Origin: Emergomyces orientalis
Lineage: Eukaryota; Ascomycota; Eurotiomycetes; Onygenales; Ajellomycetaceae
Assembly (NCBI GenBank): GCA_002110485.1
Contig: MOWL01000047.1
Span: 834,201-898,200 of the forward strand
DNA: 64,000 nucleotides
Reading direction: 5' to 3'
The notes beneath the pieces are model-generated. The model was not told the DNA's origin and did no database searches. It saw only the letters and a list, made by a program, of their open reading frames with translations. Positions 1 to 12,121 of the stretch are shown here, piece after piece (position 1 is the first letter of the stretch; each line of letters begins with the position of its first letter). Made by a program: the position numbers and the translations under genes.

Positions 1-607
1 GAATATTCGGTTAACTCATTTACTCATTACCGCCCACAGCTATAGCAACTCGATATCTGCTTTTCATGGTGCGTGCTTGTCAACGGTTGTCTCTAGTTTA
101 GGCGGGTAGGCAACTCTTGACAACTAGCATCGTGTCAACGAACATACTGCATAGATACATACCACCATAAGGCCTTTTTACCTAGCATGCGTATATAGCG
201 TGGTATCACGCTGCCTAGGGTAGGAGCTCTGGTGTAGAAATAATAGTTTTCCATCATCATTGCTAGACTACTAACCGAAGAAGCATGCACCTGGTTGTTT
301 GATGGGGTATCAGATGCAAGAGGCTAACTACGGCACTAATAATAAAAGAGAATGAGGTTATTTTTTCCAACTGTAATTTACACTAGATATAGAACGAACC
401 CTAGCCTTTTGTCTAGGGCTCCCAACAACCTTTCATGGAACTCTAATACCAAACATCTAATCAGCTCAGATACTAAACTCCCGTGGTAGCTAACATGATT
501 CCGGGCTTCAATTTCACCGATTGCACTCCATTTAGTCACCCAAGGATACATGTTAGGATCAGCCTGATTTTACTTTCCCATTCCCGCTCATACTTTCGAT
601 CTTAACC
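1..607. other. Intergenic, no gene seen
   Basis: No long open frame, RNA gene or repeat is recognised here. The sequence is moderately AT-rich and directly precedes the signal peptide of the decayed Rds1-like gene, so it probably includes that gene's former promoter. Confidence 0.5.
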
Positions 608-1730
608 ATGATGTTTATGACGATCTGGGCCTCGGCCTTCATTGCCATTACATCTTTTCTGGCATCTGCAGTGCCCATTCGGGATACGAATAGTACTACC
701 AATGATACAATATTTCCGCTAGCAGATGTTTCCTAGGCCCTTCTCCGGAGTATATTCGGCAGATTGACGAGGCTGCTGACGGAGCGCTATCAAATGCATC
801 GGGCCCTCCTACAATTAGCCCCGAAGGCTTAGAAACCTCTGGTGGCTTTGCATTCCACGAGAACCTCGCAGTTTGTTTTCACCGGACTGCTCGGCAGTAT
901 CACAAACATCAGGGAAGGCTACGAAATTGACGATTCAGGCCAGGGAGATTTTTTTGTCAAAGCTGTTTCGGCTTTTATATACTCTATAAGTGGCCTTTTA
1001 TATGGTAAAACTAACGAACATACGGGGAAACAGCAAGGAGAACTCTACGCCCTGACTGCGAATGGGGCCCTGAAGCGAAGTAGAATAGATGCCATACAGC
1101 CATGCAAATCTAAATTCCCAGCATCATCATTTGACGAAGGCTATTAAGTGTGCGGTCGCCTTCACCAGTATGACTTTGGGGACCCTTCAGAATATATATT
1201 CATATTTGCGCAAAATGGCGACCCCGGGATAGTCCGCGACAAGAAGGATAGCAGGAAGGTTGGTTTCGAGTCCTACAGGGCAATATTCCAAGCGAACTGC
1301 CGTTCCTCACTACCAATGTTCACGACCTCGGCTTTTCCATTCAGAATTTCATTCTCCCAGACTCCTGTCCGAATATTTATAGACCAGGTTGATCTAAAGA
1401 CGTTTTAACCACTTACGATTGTAAATTCCCCAATTTCTAACGACACTAAACCAAATTCCAATACCAGACTGGCACTGAGAGTTCTAAATCTCTGGGTCGC
1501 ATATATCAATCACAAACATCCCGCTTGTTGTAAACTCTACTGTAGTGAGCAATTAGAGTGACTCCATCACCATTGGGGATGACTTTCTTTACGCCCAACA
1601 TCTGCTCAGTGGTGTCAGTATTGCAACCTTAACAAACTCCTTTGGTCTGTTTGAAGATGTAATGGATTTCTCAGATCATTATGTGTATGGACCTGCCCTT
1701 ATTCTTGTCAAACTAGTCATATCCTAATTC
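608..1730 (+). pseudogene. Decayed Rds1-like (ferritin-like domain) secreted protein
   Basis: An ATG at 608 opens a short signal-peptide-like stretch (hydrophobic, ending SAVPIRDTN) that stops at about 735. The family's sequence continues in other frames: PSPEYIRQIDEAADGAL, then FTGLLGSITN..GYEI, ELYALTANGALKRSRIDAIQ with PCKSKFPASSFDE (frame of 842-1147), then FAQNGDPGIVRD..SSLPMFTTS and IDQVDLKTF (frame of 1148-1408), and finally GVSIATLTNSFGLFEDV up to about 1720. This order matches fungal stress-response Rds1-like proteins with a ferritin-like domain, as I know the family. At least three frame changes and several stops make a product impossible. Introns could explain one junction but not all. 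The parent family is probably right; exact boundaries are approximate. Confidence 0.6.
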
Positions 1731-2217
1731 ATACAACCACTGCTGCCCGTCATTTTATAACGGAATTTCCCTTTCTTAATAGGTTTGACACATTTTTCCT
1801 GATGCGTGTTGATACGGGCATTTCTTTGATTTTTGGTTTCGAGATACGCAAGGATGTTTTATTTCGCTATGCTCATATCGTGTGCTTCAAACTTACTTTC
1901 ACGCATAATATATACTGATCATATATTGAAACAATGTGTCGCATGGCATCATCATTTAGCGCATATTTCTAGAGATAGAAATCGGTGCATAAAATATAAA
2001 GCATCATATATATACCTTTGTTGTACCTGGCTAACTATTAGAGTTCATGGGCTGCCATTAGAACAACAGCTCATTCAAACCACGTTGAATTAATGGTTTC
2101 GGATTCCACTGCAGTCATTTGTCTGGACACCAACGGCCGACATTAGATATTTAACCAATCTTCCCACGTAATCTCAAAGAATAGAATTCAAACCAGGATC
2201 TAAAACTACTGCACTCC

Positions 2218-2544
2218 GCCCTCAATCATGCCAGTTACGATCGTGACACAACAAGGGGTTGGGGTCCTGGAGATATCGACAGCATACTCGCAGAATCCCA
2301 TTTAATGGAGCCGGCATTTCCTCCAATTACAGACTCCAGTACCACTCTTTCCTTCCCGTTTTTCTCTTGGGTTCGATTCCATATGCGCAGCGTTCATAGC
2401 CCCTTCGTTATTCGAAAAAGACATAGCTATGCGGGGTTCTGGTCTATTTCTACTGTGAGCTGTTCGACTTCAACCTTCTATTGTCGTGGATTACTTTTCA
2501 AAACTTTCGTGGCCAAATTTATGAACTACAATACTTTTCAGTGA
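2218..2544 (+). pseudogene. Possible gene relic, unknown family
   Basis: One frame reads YDRDTTRGWGPGDIDSILAE followed by FPPITDSSTTLSFPFFSW, then degenerates into low-information residues and stops at 2544. The SSTTLSFPFFSW block recalls a conserved stretch of fungal PD-(D/E)XK-like nuclease proteins (usually followed by EAK), but the catalytic residues are absent here. It may be a decayed fragment of such a gene or a chance frame. Nothing else convincing lies between 1731 and 2684. Confidence 0.22.
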
Positions 2545-2684
2545 CATGATGGGCTCCAAGCAGGTACCAATCGAACCCAGTATTCCCTTTCCTATCGGAC
2601 TGTTTTTTGGTAGCTTATTTTATTCCATCAAGTTAGGTGTCCCCAAGACTCGCACAGCTACTTTGGATGAGGTCAAATTGCTCT

Positions 2685-3092
2685 CTAATGAGCGACCTCA
2701 GAAGTGACCATATCAGCACCAGAGTCGCAATATTCACAGGAAGCGAATGGAATGCAGATGTGGAGAAATTCGGTTGGCGTTTTTTGTTTCCGATGCGTAT
2801 AATAATGGACTGACTTCATTGTGTATCGTCCTGTTGACCTGTAAAGGTGCTGGGCGTTGACTGCAGACTCCTTTAAAACCAAACGGGGGCTATTCTGAGC
2901 AACCCAAATGATGAGCTCCGAAAAAGCAAGGAGTTCCTCATATTCTTTTAGCTGGATCTCACCTGGTAAATTGAAATTAACAAGTGATATCTTGTATTCA
3001 AAGTATTTAGGGAAAACCGAAAAGTTTCGGATCTGATTGTTCTCTTCAGGGCCAAAGAGTGAGGAGATTGAGATATCAAAACACTTATTCAT
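2685..3092 (-). CDS. Hypothetical short ORF
   Basis: A 135-codon ATG-started frame downstream of the ABC transporter gene on the same strand. I recognise no domain, signal peptide or membrane segment. It has four cysteines near the C-terminus (..CIPFASCEYCDSG..) but no clear zinc motif. It could be a spurious frame over the transporter's 3' region or a remnant of a longer gene. Confidence 0.22.
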   Translation of the reverse strand: MNKCFDISISSLFGPEENNQIRNFSVFPKYFEYKISLVNFNLPGEIQLKEYEELLAFSELIIWVAQNSPRLVLKESAVNAQHLYRSTGRYTMKSVHYYTHRKQKTPTEFLHICIPFASCEYCDSGADMVTSEVAH

Positions 3093-3217
3093 TGATAACT
3101 CTTGAAGACACGTGCATCATTGCCATTGAAGCAGGCCAGGAATTCATTTCTGGTCTCCAAATAGAAAACTTTTATTCTTATTTATTCACCACATTATTAA
3201 GTTGAGTTTTGAAGAAG

Positions 3218-5683
3218 TTATGCAACTGGCCTTGTATCTTGCATGTCAACGAACTGGTTTTGCCACAGGTGGTAGTATCTCTGTCCCCTTTCCAACAGCT
3301 CGTTATGGGTCCCTCTCTCAATGATTGTGCCCTCTTGCAGTACGAGTATCTGGTTCGCTCTGACAATAGTGGATAGGCGGTGAGCAATTATAAACGTCGT
3401 TCTCTTCCTGCTCAGTTGTTTTAATGCGCTCTGAATTTCTGATTCAGTCTCCGTGTCAACAGCGCTAGTTGCCTCATCTAAGATTAGGATTGGCGGATCT
3501 TTCAAGAAAACTCGCGCAATAGCCAACCGTTGCAGCTCCCCGCCTGACAGTTTCACGCCCTGTTCTCCGACTCTGGTGTTGTAACCTTCGGGGAAAGTCA
3601 TAATATTGTCGTGGATAGCCGCCGCCCGGCAAGCATCGTAAATCTCCTCATCGGAGGCAGAAAGTCTGGCATATCTGAGGTTTTCCATGATTGATGTATT
3701 GAATAGAAGGGGATCCTGGGGTACCACCCCGATAGCGTCTCGTAGCGATCCTTGAGTTACATCACGAATGTCATGGCCGTCGATCTTGATGTAGCCAGAG
3801 GTAACATCGTAGAAACGGAGCAGAAGCTTCATGAGCGATGACTTTCCCGCTCCAGTGGTGCCGACTAATGCAATCGTCTCTCCGGGCGCGGCAGAGATAC
3901 TGACGTTCCGAATCGCAACTCGCTTGGAATCATAAGTAAAGCTGACGTGCTCAAACTCAACGGTGCCTTCTATTGGGCCGAGATCAGGGGCGCCCTCTTT
4001 GTCTGCGACAGTGGGTTTGGTCGTGAACAAGTCGAGTAGCCGCTCTGCATCGAGGAGGTCTGACATGAGATAGCGGTATTCGTGCGAGAGAAATTTGATG
4101 GGCCAAACGAGAAACTCCCAGTACTGAATCAAAAAGACAAAGTCTCCTGGAGAGGCGCGTCCCTCGTAGATTTCGTGGGTGACAAGGCACGCAAGGATGA
4201 AGAATGTCAACGGGATCAGAGCCTCTGTCAGCGCCTTGATGTAGGCATCTCGCCTGGACCAGTCCTTCTTTGCCACGAGATGGCCGTCCACAGCACAACC
4301 GAACCGAAAACCCTCGTGGTAAAACATGTTGAATGCTGACACCGTCTGCCAACCCTGCACGGCTTGGTGCATCACCCTAGCCTCCTCCCTCTGCGCCTTG
4401 TTCATGCGCCGACGGTTGTCAATGTTCCAGCTGGATGTTACCGCTTCGAGTGAGAGAAATGTGAGTGAGGCAAAGAGCATGCAAAGAGCGACGGACGAGT
4501 TGAACTTGAGGTAGAGGAAGACAAAAGCAATTAACATGTCGACGACCGTAGGAAAAATTTCTAGAATGGCCGTTTCGAGGACTCTGGTTAGCGCCCCCCC
4601 TTGCTCGATGGCCTTCATGACTTCCGCAGAGTCTCTGTCAGAGTGGAACTCCATCGCCAAACTCATGACGTGGTTGAAGGCGGCGTTTGTGAGCTGACGG
4701 TACGAAAATTGCTCGATTGGAATTTTTGAGAGCGATTCAATCAGGCCCACGCCAGATTCATCGTGTAACAGGCTCAAAATAAAGTAAGAAGTTAGGTCAG
4801 CGTACGGCACCTCCCGTGCGAAGAGCCTGTCAGTGACGATTCCAAGCTGGCGGGGAACTAAAATGTTCAGGAAACGGTTGGCAATCAGGCAAAGTACACA
4901 GGCCAAAAGACAGGCCTGGACTTTGAGATCTCTCTTGGGGATCAAGCAAGGCAAAAACACCTTAAAGTTGTTGAGGTACGTTTTCCAGCTGCCACTTTTA
5001 CGAAGCTGGCCAACCTGAGAGTCCTTACGGCCAATATCTTCATCACTAGAGTCTTCATCTGAATTCCAACCACTGTCGTCCTCACTGGCAGAAGAATCTT
5101 CCCCATTTATAGATCGACCAAATAGAGACTCCGTGCCATACGAAGCTGGGCTTGGCGCAGGTTCGCCAGTCGTGTTGTTGAGAAGGGGCGCCGTGTCTTC
5201 CTCTCGGTCAACTCTCCTCTCATGACTAGTGATGCAGTCCACGAGCAGGCCCGCAGCAATAATTAGCCGAATCGAGGCGATAATTAAGAATGCAATGTGT
5301 TCGACAGTCGCATCGTGATACGCTGCATTCAGGACAAGGAGGGGAATGGCAAAGACGAGTGTGATTAACGACAAACCAAGGATCTCAGTAACAAGAAAAT
5401 CCTTTCGCAAGGCCAGAGACCAAGCTAATGTGAAGAATACGGCGGAAACCAAGCGATCTTGGCTGACTTCATCGCGGTGGAGAGAAACGAGAACAATCTC
5501 GACAACATAAGATATAGCGACCAGACCTCGCCCAGCAAACCGGAGGACAGTTCTGCCGAAGACTGACGATCTGCGAGGTGATTTTTGGCCATAATTGAAA
5601 AGAAAGGACCCAAAGGCGAAGAGGAGTACTGTTGCCGTGGATATAACATACAGCCCCTTGAGGGCTCTTGAAACGTGAATCAT
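3218..5683 (-). CDS. HMT1-type ABC half-transporter (ABCB subfamily)
   Basis: An intronless 821-residue frame, about the length of Schizosaccharomyces pombe Hmt1. An N-terminal membrane region with several hydrophobic segments (residues about 10-155) is followed by an acidic, serine-rich linker (about 155-230). A six-helix ABC transmembrane domain follows (about 255-540), containing the HMT1-like stretch EFHSDRDSAEVMKAIEQG. The nucleotide-binding domain is complete: Walker A GTTGAGKSS (608-616), Q-loop Gln656, signature LSGGE (712-716), Walker B ILILDE (732-737) and H-loop His768. Homologues form homodimers in vacuolar or other endomembranes and move phytochelatins, glutathione conjugates or metals. 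Substrate and location here are inferred from family only. All catalytic motifs are intact, so it should be functional. Confidence 0.93.
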   Translation of the reverse strand: MIHVSRALKGLYVISTATVLLFAFGSFLFNYGQKSPRRSSVFGRTVLRFAGRGLVAISYVVEIVLVSLHRDEVSQDRLVSAVFFTLAWSLALRKDFLVTEILGLSLITLVFAIPLLVLNAAYHDATVEHIAFLIIASIRLIIAAGLLVDCITSHERRVDREEDTAPLLNNTTGEPAPSPASYGTESLFGRSINGEDSSASEDDSGWNSDEDSSDEDIGRKDSQVGQLRKSGSWKTYLNNFKVFLPCLIPKRDLKVQACLLACVLCLIANRFLNILVPRQLGIVTDRLFAREVPYADLTSYFILSLLHDESGVGLIESLSKIPIEQFSYRQLTNAAFNHVMSLAMEFHSDRDSAEVMKAIEQGGALTRVLETAILEIFPTVVDMLIAFVFLYLKFNSSVALCMLFASLTFLSLEAVTSSWNIDNRRRMNKAQREEARVMHQAVQGWQTVSAFNMFYHEGFRFGCAVDGHLVAKKDWSRRDAYIKALTEALIPLTFFILACLVTHEIYEGRASPGDFVFLIQYWEFLVWPIKFLSHEYRYLMSDLLDAERLLDLFTTKPTVADKEGAPDLGPIEGTVEFEHVSFTYDSKRVAIRNVSISAAPGETIALVGTTGAGKSSLMKLLLRFYDVTSGYIKIDGHDIRDVTQGSLRDAIGVVPQDPLLFNTSIMENLRYARLSASDEEIYDACRAAAIHDNIMTFPEGYNTRVGEQGVKLSGGELQRLAIARVFLKDPPILILDEATSAVDTETESEIQSALKQLSRKRTTFIIAHRLSTIVRANQILVLQEGTIIERGTHNELLERGQRYYHLWQNQFVDMQDTRPVA

Positions 5684-7023
5684 TTTTGCAGCTTTAATAA
5701 GTGCTAAAAGCGGCTAAAATAATTTTTTCTGAGCGACTTACTCCAGTTGGAATATATTCTTCTCATACCTTCAAATATGCCAGATCCGGTTTTTTCTTCA
5801 TTAATAACACAGTTTCACAACCAGTGAGTCACATTGACTGGAATCACTTTACCGAAAAACCATGGGTTTGAAAGGCCGTAATTTCGCGGCTGAAAAGGCG
5901 TGAAACTTATCTCTCTTGCCACAGCTTGAGGTTGCGGTGGTGGTTCAATGGGTGCCTTGCTTGATATGTTGTTACGACATACCTGAGGCACCTAGTAGTA
6001 CTCAGTGAGTCATTCTTCTCCAGCGTCCACCTGTAGATCGACCACCAAAGACCCCGAGGAAAAAGAAGTGGCTTTTAAGACGCCAGAGCGCCTTTGAATG
6101 GGAGACGCGATTTGAGGTCCTGGTGCACTTCGCTTCTTTATGTAGTTTGGTCTTTCTAGCTCCTGCTTGAACCCCACATCACGATAAAGCACATTTATAT
6201 CACATCAAAGAGCTGCACTCGACAAATAGATGACTGTGGCCTTGAGCCTCCCATTGATGACAAAAGAATTGTCGATGCAGAGTGTTTGACCATCAGTGCT
6301 GGCCATACAAGGAATGGCTTGGACGTCTACGGTTAGGTTAGTTTGTCTAGTCGAGGGAGATTAAATCTTGGCTCTTTAGGCAGCTAGTTGGAGTCGGAAG
6401 CTTGGACTTCAGATCACCGACAGCGCTGCAACGAAGTGACACTTCGCTACTGTTGCTGAATCGGCCGTAGAGTCAAAGACTCATGTATATACACAATCCG
6501 AGGTGACACCTTGAGTTGATCTCATAGGTGCTTTCAATTACTCGCATTTCGCAGCCCAGTTTTTTTAACGCGTATTTGCGCCAAGACAACATAGAACAAT
6601 TCGCCCCGCGACATACGCACAAGCTGCCCATCCTCCCTCTGTGCGATTTCCTTACCCTCTTTGGGCCCATAAGCTGCTGCAGCTACAGCGTAAACGGTAA
6701 TGACCAATCTAATCCAAGATGAACAACTGAGCTAGGAAGTCGAGTAGAAGGTTAATACGGTGATTCATCTACGCTTGTCGGCGACGAAAGCCACTAACAA
6801 ACGCTGGAAATATTAGGCCAACTTTGAATCGGTTTCTGGAAAACTACTACCTAGGTACCACGACACCACACCAACCCAACGAAACCTCAACTTGCTTAAT
6901 GTTATAGCTGTTCTTGGTCCGTAGAACAAGCAAGAGTTGAAAGTCGCTCAAAGTCAATGTTAATGAAACGCAGAGCTAGCTTCAAATTTTTATTCAAAAC
7001 ATCTTTCTGAAAGACTGAAGGTA
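5684..7023. other. Intergenic, HMT1-like promoter region
   Basis: About 1.3 kb between two genes of the same strand. Small frames here have no recognisable content. It should contain the promoter of the ABC transporter (right side of that gene) and the 3' end of the Pth11-like gene. No clear motif was identified. Confidence 0.5.
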
Positions 7024-8624
7024 TTAAGATTCATGACCACGTGTGGCATTCTGCCGGCCATTTCGCACCTCTCTTTCTTCCGTCACATGGAATTCGGTGG
7101 AAACTACTATGTCCTGTGATTGTTGAGGCGCAGACGACGGCTCCGCATAAATATTTAAGTTTTGCAAATTCACATCTTTGAAGATCTGTTCCTTGCTCTC
7201 AGTGTGTGGTAGGGCGCTGGTTGCATGCTGATTTGAGCTGTTTGGTCCACGACGTTTACTACCCCTGTGGGAATTGTCATCGTACCCACCACCACCGATG
7301 CTTCGGAAACCAATGGGATGCTTGTATGGCGTGCGAGATGAAAAGACCGTGCTGCCAAGTAGCGGTTTGACCCACATCCGAGCAAGGGGAAGCATCATGG
7401 GAAGATTGGTGGTGATGACTGAGACGAAAGCTTCCCGGGTACCCCATCTGCCAGCAAGTTCTGCGCCATGAATCGGATCCTACGAATGCAGGGAGTTAAA
7501 AAATATTGCCTGGTTTGTGTAAAATGACATGCGAAGGACAGCACAGTGGGAACGCTGTGTACAGCACTGAGGCTTACCACTTCAACAAAAATAGTCTTCA
7601 AAGTAGCGCAAATGAGGACGAACACACCCGCACCGAGCACGATGGTGGCAGCAATCTTCTTTGCTAGTTTTAGTCTAGTACCCCAAAGCATTGGAAGGGG
7701 TATTATAATGAGGTAGATATCAGTGAGCACACTTGAGATGAAAGTGGCGAAGACAATCGGCCTGCCCACGGCACCCTGGCACACGTCTACAAGCAGGACA
7801 GTCAGCAATTGTGGGAACACTATAGAGGTAAATCGAACGAAGGAAAAACTCACTACCAGGGTTTGGATTGATCTGCCAGTAATTAGACAGCGGCCGACAT
7901 GCTGCATAAATTGTTACAACTGATGCGAGAAATGTTGAAGCGACGAGCCCAAACCCGACCCAGATGCGAACGATGAACCTCCTGCTAAGGCCCTCCTGTC
8001 AAGTACACTCAATTAACAAAAGGCCGAAAGTTTATGGGGCCAGAGATTTTCGTGGATCAGACATACCATGAGTCGGATGTAGAAAACAAGCACTGCCATC
8101 TTGAGCGTGCAAATCAAGCACGAGTAACAGGTCCAGCCTACCACCTGAATTTTGGAACCGAACACTCTAAGACAATCAGGTCGTAAATAACCATGGACTA
8201 TGCGCTGTAGCAACCTCAGAGCAGACATACCTGAGCCGGTATTCCTCGGAGTCGGGATTCAACGCAGCTCGCGCGGCATCTGTCATACCATTGTTTGCAA
8301 GACCTCGGCCGTGATTGACGGCGAAATATGCCAGCGTGGACTGTGTGGAGTAGAGCAACTGCAGAATTGTAATTGTGTGAGCAGAGCAGGCGAAGAAAAC
8401 TGGTTTTGAGAGAATGTCACCCAGGAGCCTTGGAGACGCACAATGGCAAGCCAGATGAGGAAGTCATCTGCTCGAAGGTCTTTGAAGCGTACGGCCTTGA
8501 CTCGAGCATATGTCCTGAGAACAGTTATGAGGACGCCGAACGCATATTGCGTCCATAATTCGACATTGAATTCGCGAACAGCCGCTGCGATAGCCGCTGC
8601 CACTGCAGCTTCGGAGTCGGTCAT
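7024..8624 (-). CDS. Pth11-like integral membrane protein (fungal rhodopsin domain)
   Basis: Six exons join in frame: 8624-8442, 8358-8231, 8166-8067, 7995-7857, 7786-7578 and 7479-7024, giving about 404 residues. Every intron starts GT and ends AG. The N-terminus EFNVELWTQYAFGVLITVLRT and the RADDFLIWLAI helix, then WTCYSCLICTLKMAVLVFYIRL, YAACRPLSNYWQ, and FISSVLTDIYLIIIPLPMLW, are the hallmarks of the seven-helix rhodopsin-domain family seen next to many secondary-metabolite and pathogenicity genes. The tail after about residue 285 is hydrophilic and probably cytosolic (GGGGYDDN..KRRG). Family members are presumed surface sensors; ligand and signalling partner are unknown. I see no inactivating change. 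Confidence 0.85.
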
Positions 8625-9733
8625 CGGTTAAAAGAAAGATGCTCAATCAGTTGCTAGACTGAAGACGGTGAGGTGGGACGAAGCTATCCCATGACGATTC
8701 AACGAGTGCGATGCGCTTGTACTTGTATAGTGCCTTTGATGGATTTTGACCTCCTTACAGATACGTACCTGGGGTCAAAATCCACTGCAGGGATTATACC
8801 TGGCCCATTATGGGGTTAGAATTGAAACACGGCTGGGTTGCCTGATTCTACCCTGGGACGAGTGAGCATGCTGTAATTGAATGGAATTGCAGCTGCATTT
8901 TGTGTGAGCACTTAGAGTTAGCCATTTCAGCTACTGTGTATTATTCAATAAGCTTTCAGCAAGGGTCTTTTTCCAGATGGGGTGGGTGTGCCCTTTAACT
9001 GTGTCAATCGGGATTCTGTATTCTGTATTCTGTGGTTGTAGATGTTTATATATTTTATCACATTTACTCAATACACTGGGTCACTTGGCACGCCATAAAC
9101 AACTTACCTTAAAAGGTGCCAGGGCCACTGCCAGGCTCACTGCTCCGCTCCCTTGGGTGGGAATTCCAGAGGATCACCCGCTGGACGGCTCAACTTGGCG
9201 AACTACTCCCGTCGCTCACCAATCGCCGTGGCAGGCGAGATGCAAGTGCCAGGGATGAGTTGTTAGCCTGCAACGTGTCAGCCCATGCTCTGCTTCCCCG
9301 GCCTCTGTCATGTCGCGACAAGCGCAAAGTCGAACTACATCACGCGGTAGCCACCCGGACTGTGGGAAAACACGATGTAACTCTGACTTTCAGAGATGTT
9401 ATTTAAAAAGCCTTATTAATTTCTTTCTCGTCTGTTCTTTGCTCAAAAGATTAGCTCGGGTTAGCTTGAATAAGATGATTTGTATCTTTAAGCTTCAGCT
9501 AAAGATTATGAGAAAAGGAAAATTTGTAGAGGAGAACTTTCAACTAAGACTTTGGAGGAGAAGGACTTAAATTTCCGTAACTCCTCTAAGGTCAAGTCAA
9601 TTGTGAGAGCGAAGTTTTACAATCACCTCACGCAAGGCGCACAGTTATTCAGTCATTCCATCACCTTCTACTGTTGTTGTTTCCTACACTGCATCTGCAC
9701 CTCATATCCGTCTAGATACCCAGATACCAATAT
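8625..9733. other. Divergent intergenic region between Pth11-like and FAD oxidoreductase genes
   Basis: The two flanking genes are transcribed away from each other, so this 1.1 kb should hold both promoters. Open frames at 8977-9570 have no recognisable protein features. No structured RNA or repeat is evident. Confidence 0.45.
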
Positions 9734-11420
9734 ATGTATCAACTCAGGCTGCAGATTACGGCTCTTGTCGCGTGGACAGCGGTTGCAGCCGGTTTGGACA
9801 TCGCTCTCTCCACCGAACCGGGCAGTTGGGACTTCACTCAACTTGCGCGCACTCTCTCACACACCGCCCAGCTCTATTTACCGGGGTCCGAGGGGTTCGA
9901 TTCCTCAGCGAAACGATGGTCCAATTTGCAAATGCCCGTCGCGAATGTTGTTGTTGTTCCTGGCACGGAAAATGATGTTGTCAAGACGGTAAGCATCTTC
10001 TTCGGTCACTGCGGTGCATGACAGCTAACTTGTCCCCTACGGTTCAGGTCAAGTTTGCAAATGAGAAAGGCCTGCCTTTCCTTGCGACAAATGGCTTTCA
10101 CGGGTCAATCACTACTCTCAGAAAGATGACCTATGGAATTGAGATCTACCTGAGCCAGCTGAAGAGCATCGAGATAGCTAGTGACGGGAAAACGGTCACA
10201 ATCGGCGGTGGAGTTCAGTCTAAGAGCGTCACGGACACGTTGTGGGCGGCAGGAAAACAAACAGGTCAGTAGTAATTTTCTAGGAGATGATGATGATTGT
10301 CATAAAATGGCCCTGATAGTTAAGTTTGACCATAGTTACCGGAACCTGTGAATGTGTAAGCTACCTAGGCCCCGCCCTTGGAGGTGGTCATGGGTGGCTC
10401 CAAGGTCATCACGGTCTCATTTCGGACCAGTTCGTTTCTATGAGGGTTGTCACGGCCGACGGCAGCTTGGTCACAGTGGACCATAACTCCGATGTCTTCT
10501 GGGCTATGAAGGGCGCCGGTCACAACTTTGGCATCGTAACTTCCGTTGTGTCTAAAATCTATGACATCAAAAATCGCAACTATGCGCTGGAGACGATCAT
10601 ATTCAATGGCGACAAGGTCGAGGCTGTTTACGAACTTGCCAATCAGATGTGGCTGACCAATGGAACCATGCCCGAAGATCTTAACAACTGGTCTTATTGG
10701 TTTTTTGATCCTACCATTGATGCGGAGAAGGTGAGTTCTAGAGCCCGTCGGTGTATTTGCAGTATTCTAACCCTAAGTTAGCCTGTGATCGCCATGTATC
10801 TCATTCAGGAAGGGGTGGACACCGTTGATACAGCATACTCGAAGCCCTTTCACGACCTTGGACCAATCATCAAACAACCTTCTTCAGGAACTTATCTGGA
10901 CCTGGCTAAGTGGACTGGCATCTCTCTTTCCGACACTCCCTGCCAGAAAACCGGAAACGCCAACCCACGCTTCCCCATCTACCTCAAATCATACAACACC
11001 ACTGCTCAGCGACTGGTATACGACCTTTTCACCCAGGCTACTACCAGCGCTTGCACTCCCTTTAGCAACTCGCTATTCATGTTTGAAGGGTACTCCACAC
11101 AGGGAGTAAAGGCGATCCCCGATGATTCCACGGCCTATGCATACCGTTCCGAGAACCTGCTCGTCGCACCACTCCTCACGTACACACCGAAAGGAAAACC
11201 ACTGGATGACCAAGCTTTTAAGCTTGGCAATCAGATTCGCCAAATACTCTATGAGGGAAGTGGACAAGCTAGTCTGAATACATATGTTAACTATGCCTAT
11301 GGTGATGAGACGCAAAAGGCATGGTATGGGGCGGATAAATGGCGGCAGGACCGCTTGCGTTCTTTAAAACAGAATTTTGACCCAGAGAGCAAGTTTAGCT
11401 TTTATGCACCAATTTTTTAG
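9734..11420 (+). CDS. Berberine-bridge-type FAD-linked oxidoreductase
   Basis: Four exons (9734-9988, 10048-10264, 10336-10730, 10782-11420) join in frame to 501 residues with GT...AG introns of 51-71 nt. Residues 1-20 form a likely secretion signal. The FAD-binding domain shows PVANVVVVPGTENDVVKTVK, ATNGFHGS (the His expected to carry FAD), GGGVQSKSV, and TGTCECVSYLGPALGGGHGWLQG, with the Cys expected for a second covalent bond, followed by GAGHNFGIVTS. The C-terminal berberine-bridge domain includes YVNYAYGD..WYG and RLRSLKQNFDPESKFSF. Such enzymes oxidise alcohols, amines or ring carbons with O2. They are secreted sugar oxidases or tailoring enzymes in metabolite clusters; the substrate here cannot be assigned. 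The gene appears intact. Confidence 0.9.
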
Positions 11421-12121
11421 ACGTAAAAAGCGGTAGTCAATGTTTCATATATAAACCATTCCCTCGCTTCTCGAATATAAATACCGCTGTAAAACTAGCT
11501 CCATGGATTCTCTAAGTTAGGTCTTGGCGGAGGGTTTTCACTAGCCAGAATGGTAAGAAAGGGGTGTGGGTGGCAATGAACTCCGTATTATGTATGTAAT
11601 TGTTGCTCTTCTAACTAACTAGGCGTGGAACCTCCATGCGTAGCAGATGCCCGCTATGACCAGTTTCTTACATAAATCTCTACTTTTGCAAATCTATCAG
11701 TAGAGATTCTGAATAAATAATAGATGTTTATGAGTCTAAAGAAAAAACTTCTAGAAGCTCGGGATTCTTCTGTGGAACACCTTAAAGTCAGTCTGAAATT
11801 CTGAATCTGCAGAATCACTCCTCTCAATAAAAGTACTATACTTTAACAGCCTACTAATTTAACCACTAAAATATTCAAAATTTCAGATGATCTGAGGCAG
11901 AGATATGACGCTGATCTAAATATTTCAGTTTAAATTCTTCGTGTGAAACAAAAGCTTGTGAAAGAGCTCTCTGTACAGGTTCTAATGCCCAAGTCTGAGC
12001 TTATTTATTCTTGCCCTAGTGCTTGAGGGCAGGTACAACGCGGCCGAGATAATTTAGAGAAAAAACTTTGAATCTCTGTTTAGTAAACTCAGCTTCTTTT
12101 GTGAAAGACACATTCATATAA
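11421..12121. other. Intergenic, no gene seen
   Basis: AT-rich sequence between the convergent FAD oxidoreductase and HET genes; it probably carries both transcript ends. A short inverted repeat (aatctctac / gtagagatt, about 11676-11710) could form a hairpin but has no obvious role. Confidence 0.4.

Noticed and set aside
4082..5018. Open frames on the + strand within the ABC transporter
   Set aside because: They are antisense to a complete, motif-rich ABC transporter and have no recognisable protein features.
8977..9570. Overlapping + strand frames upstream of the FAD oxidoreductase
   Set aside because: No domain, no start context and no splice link to the oxidoreductase; composition looks like intergenic DNA.
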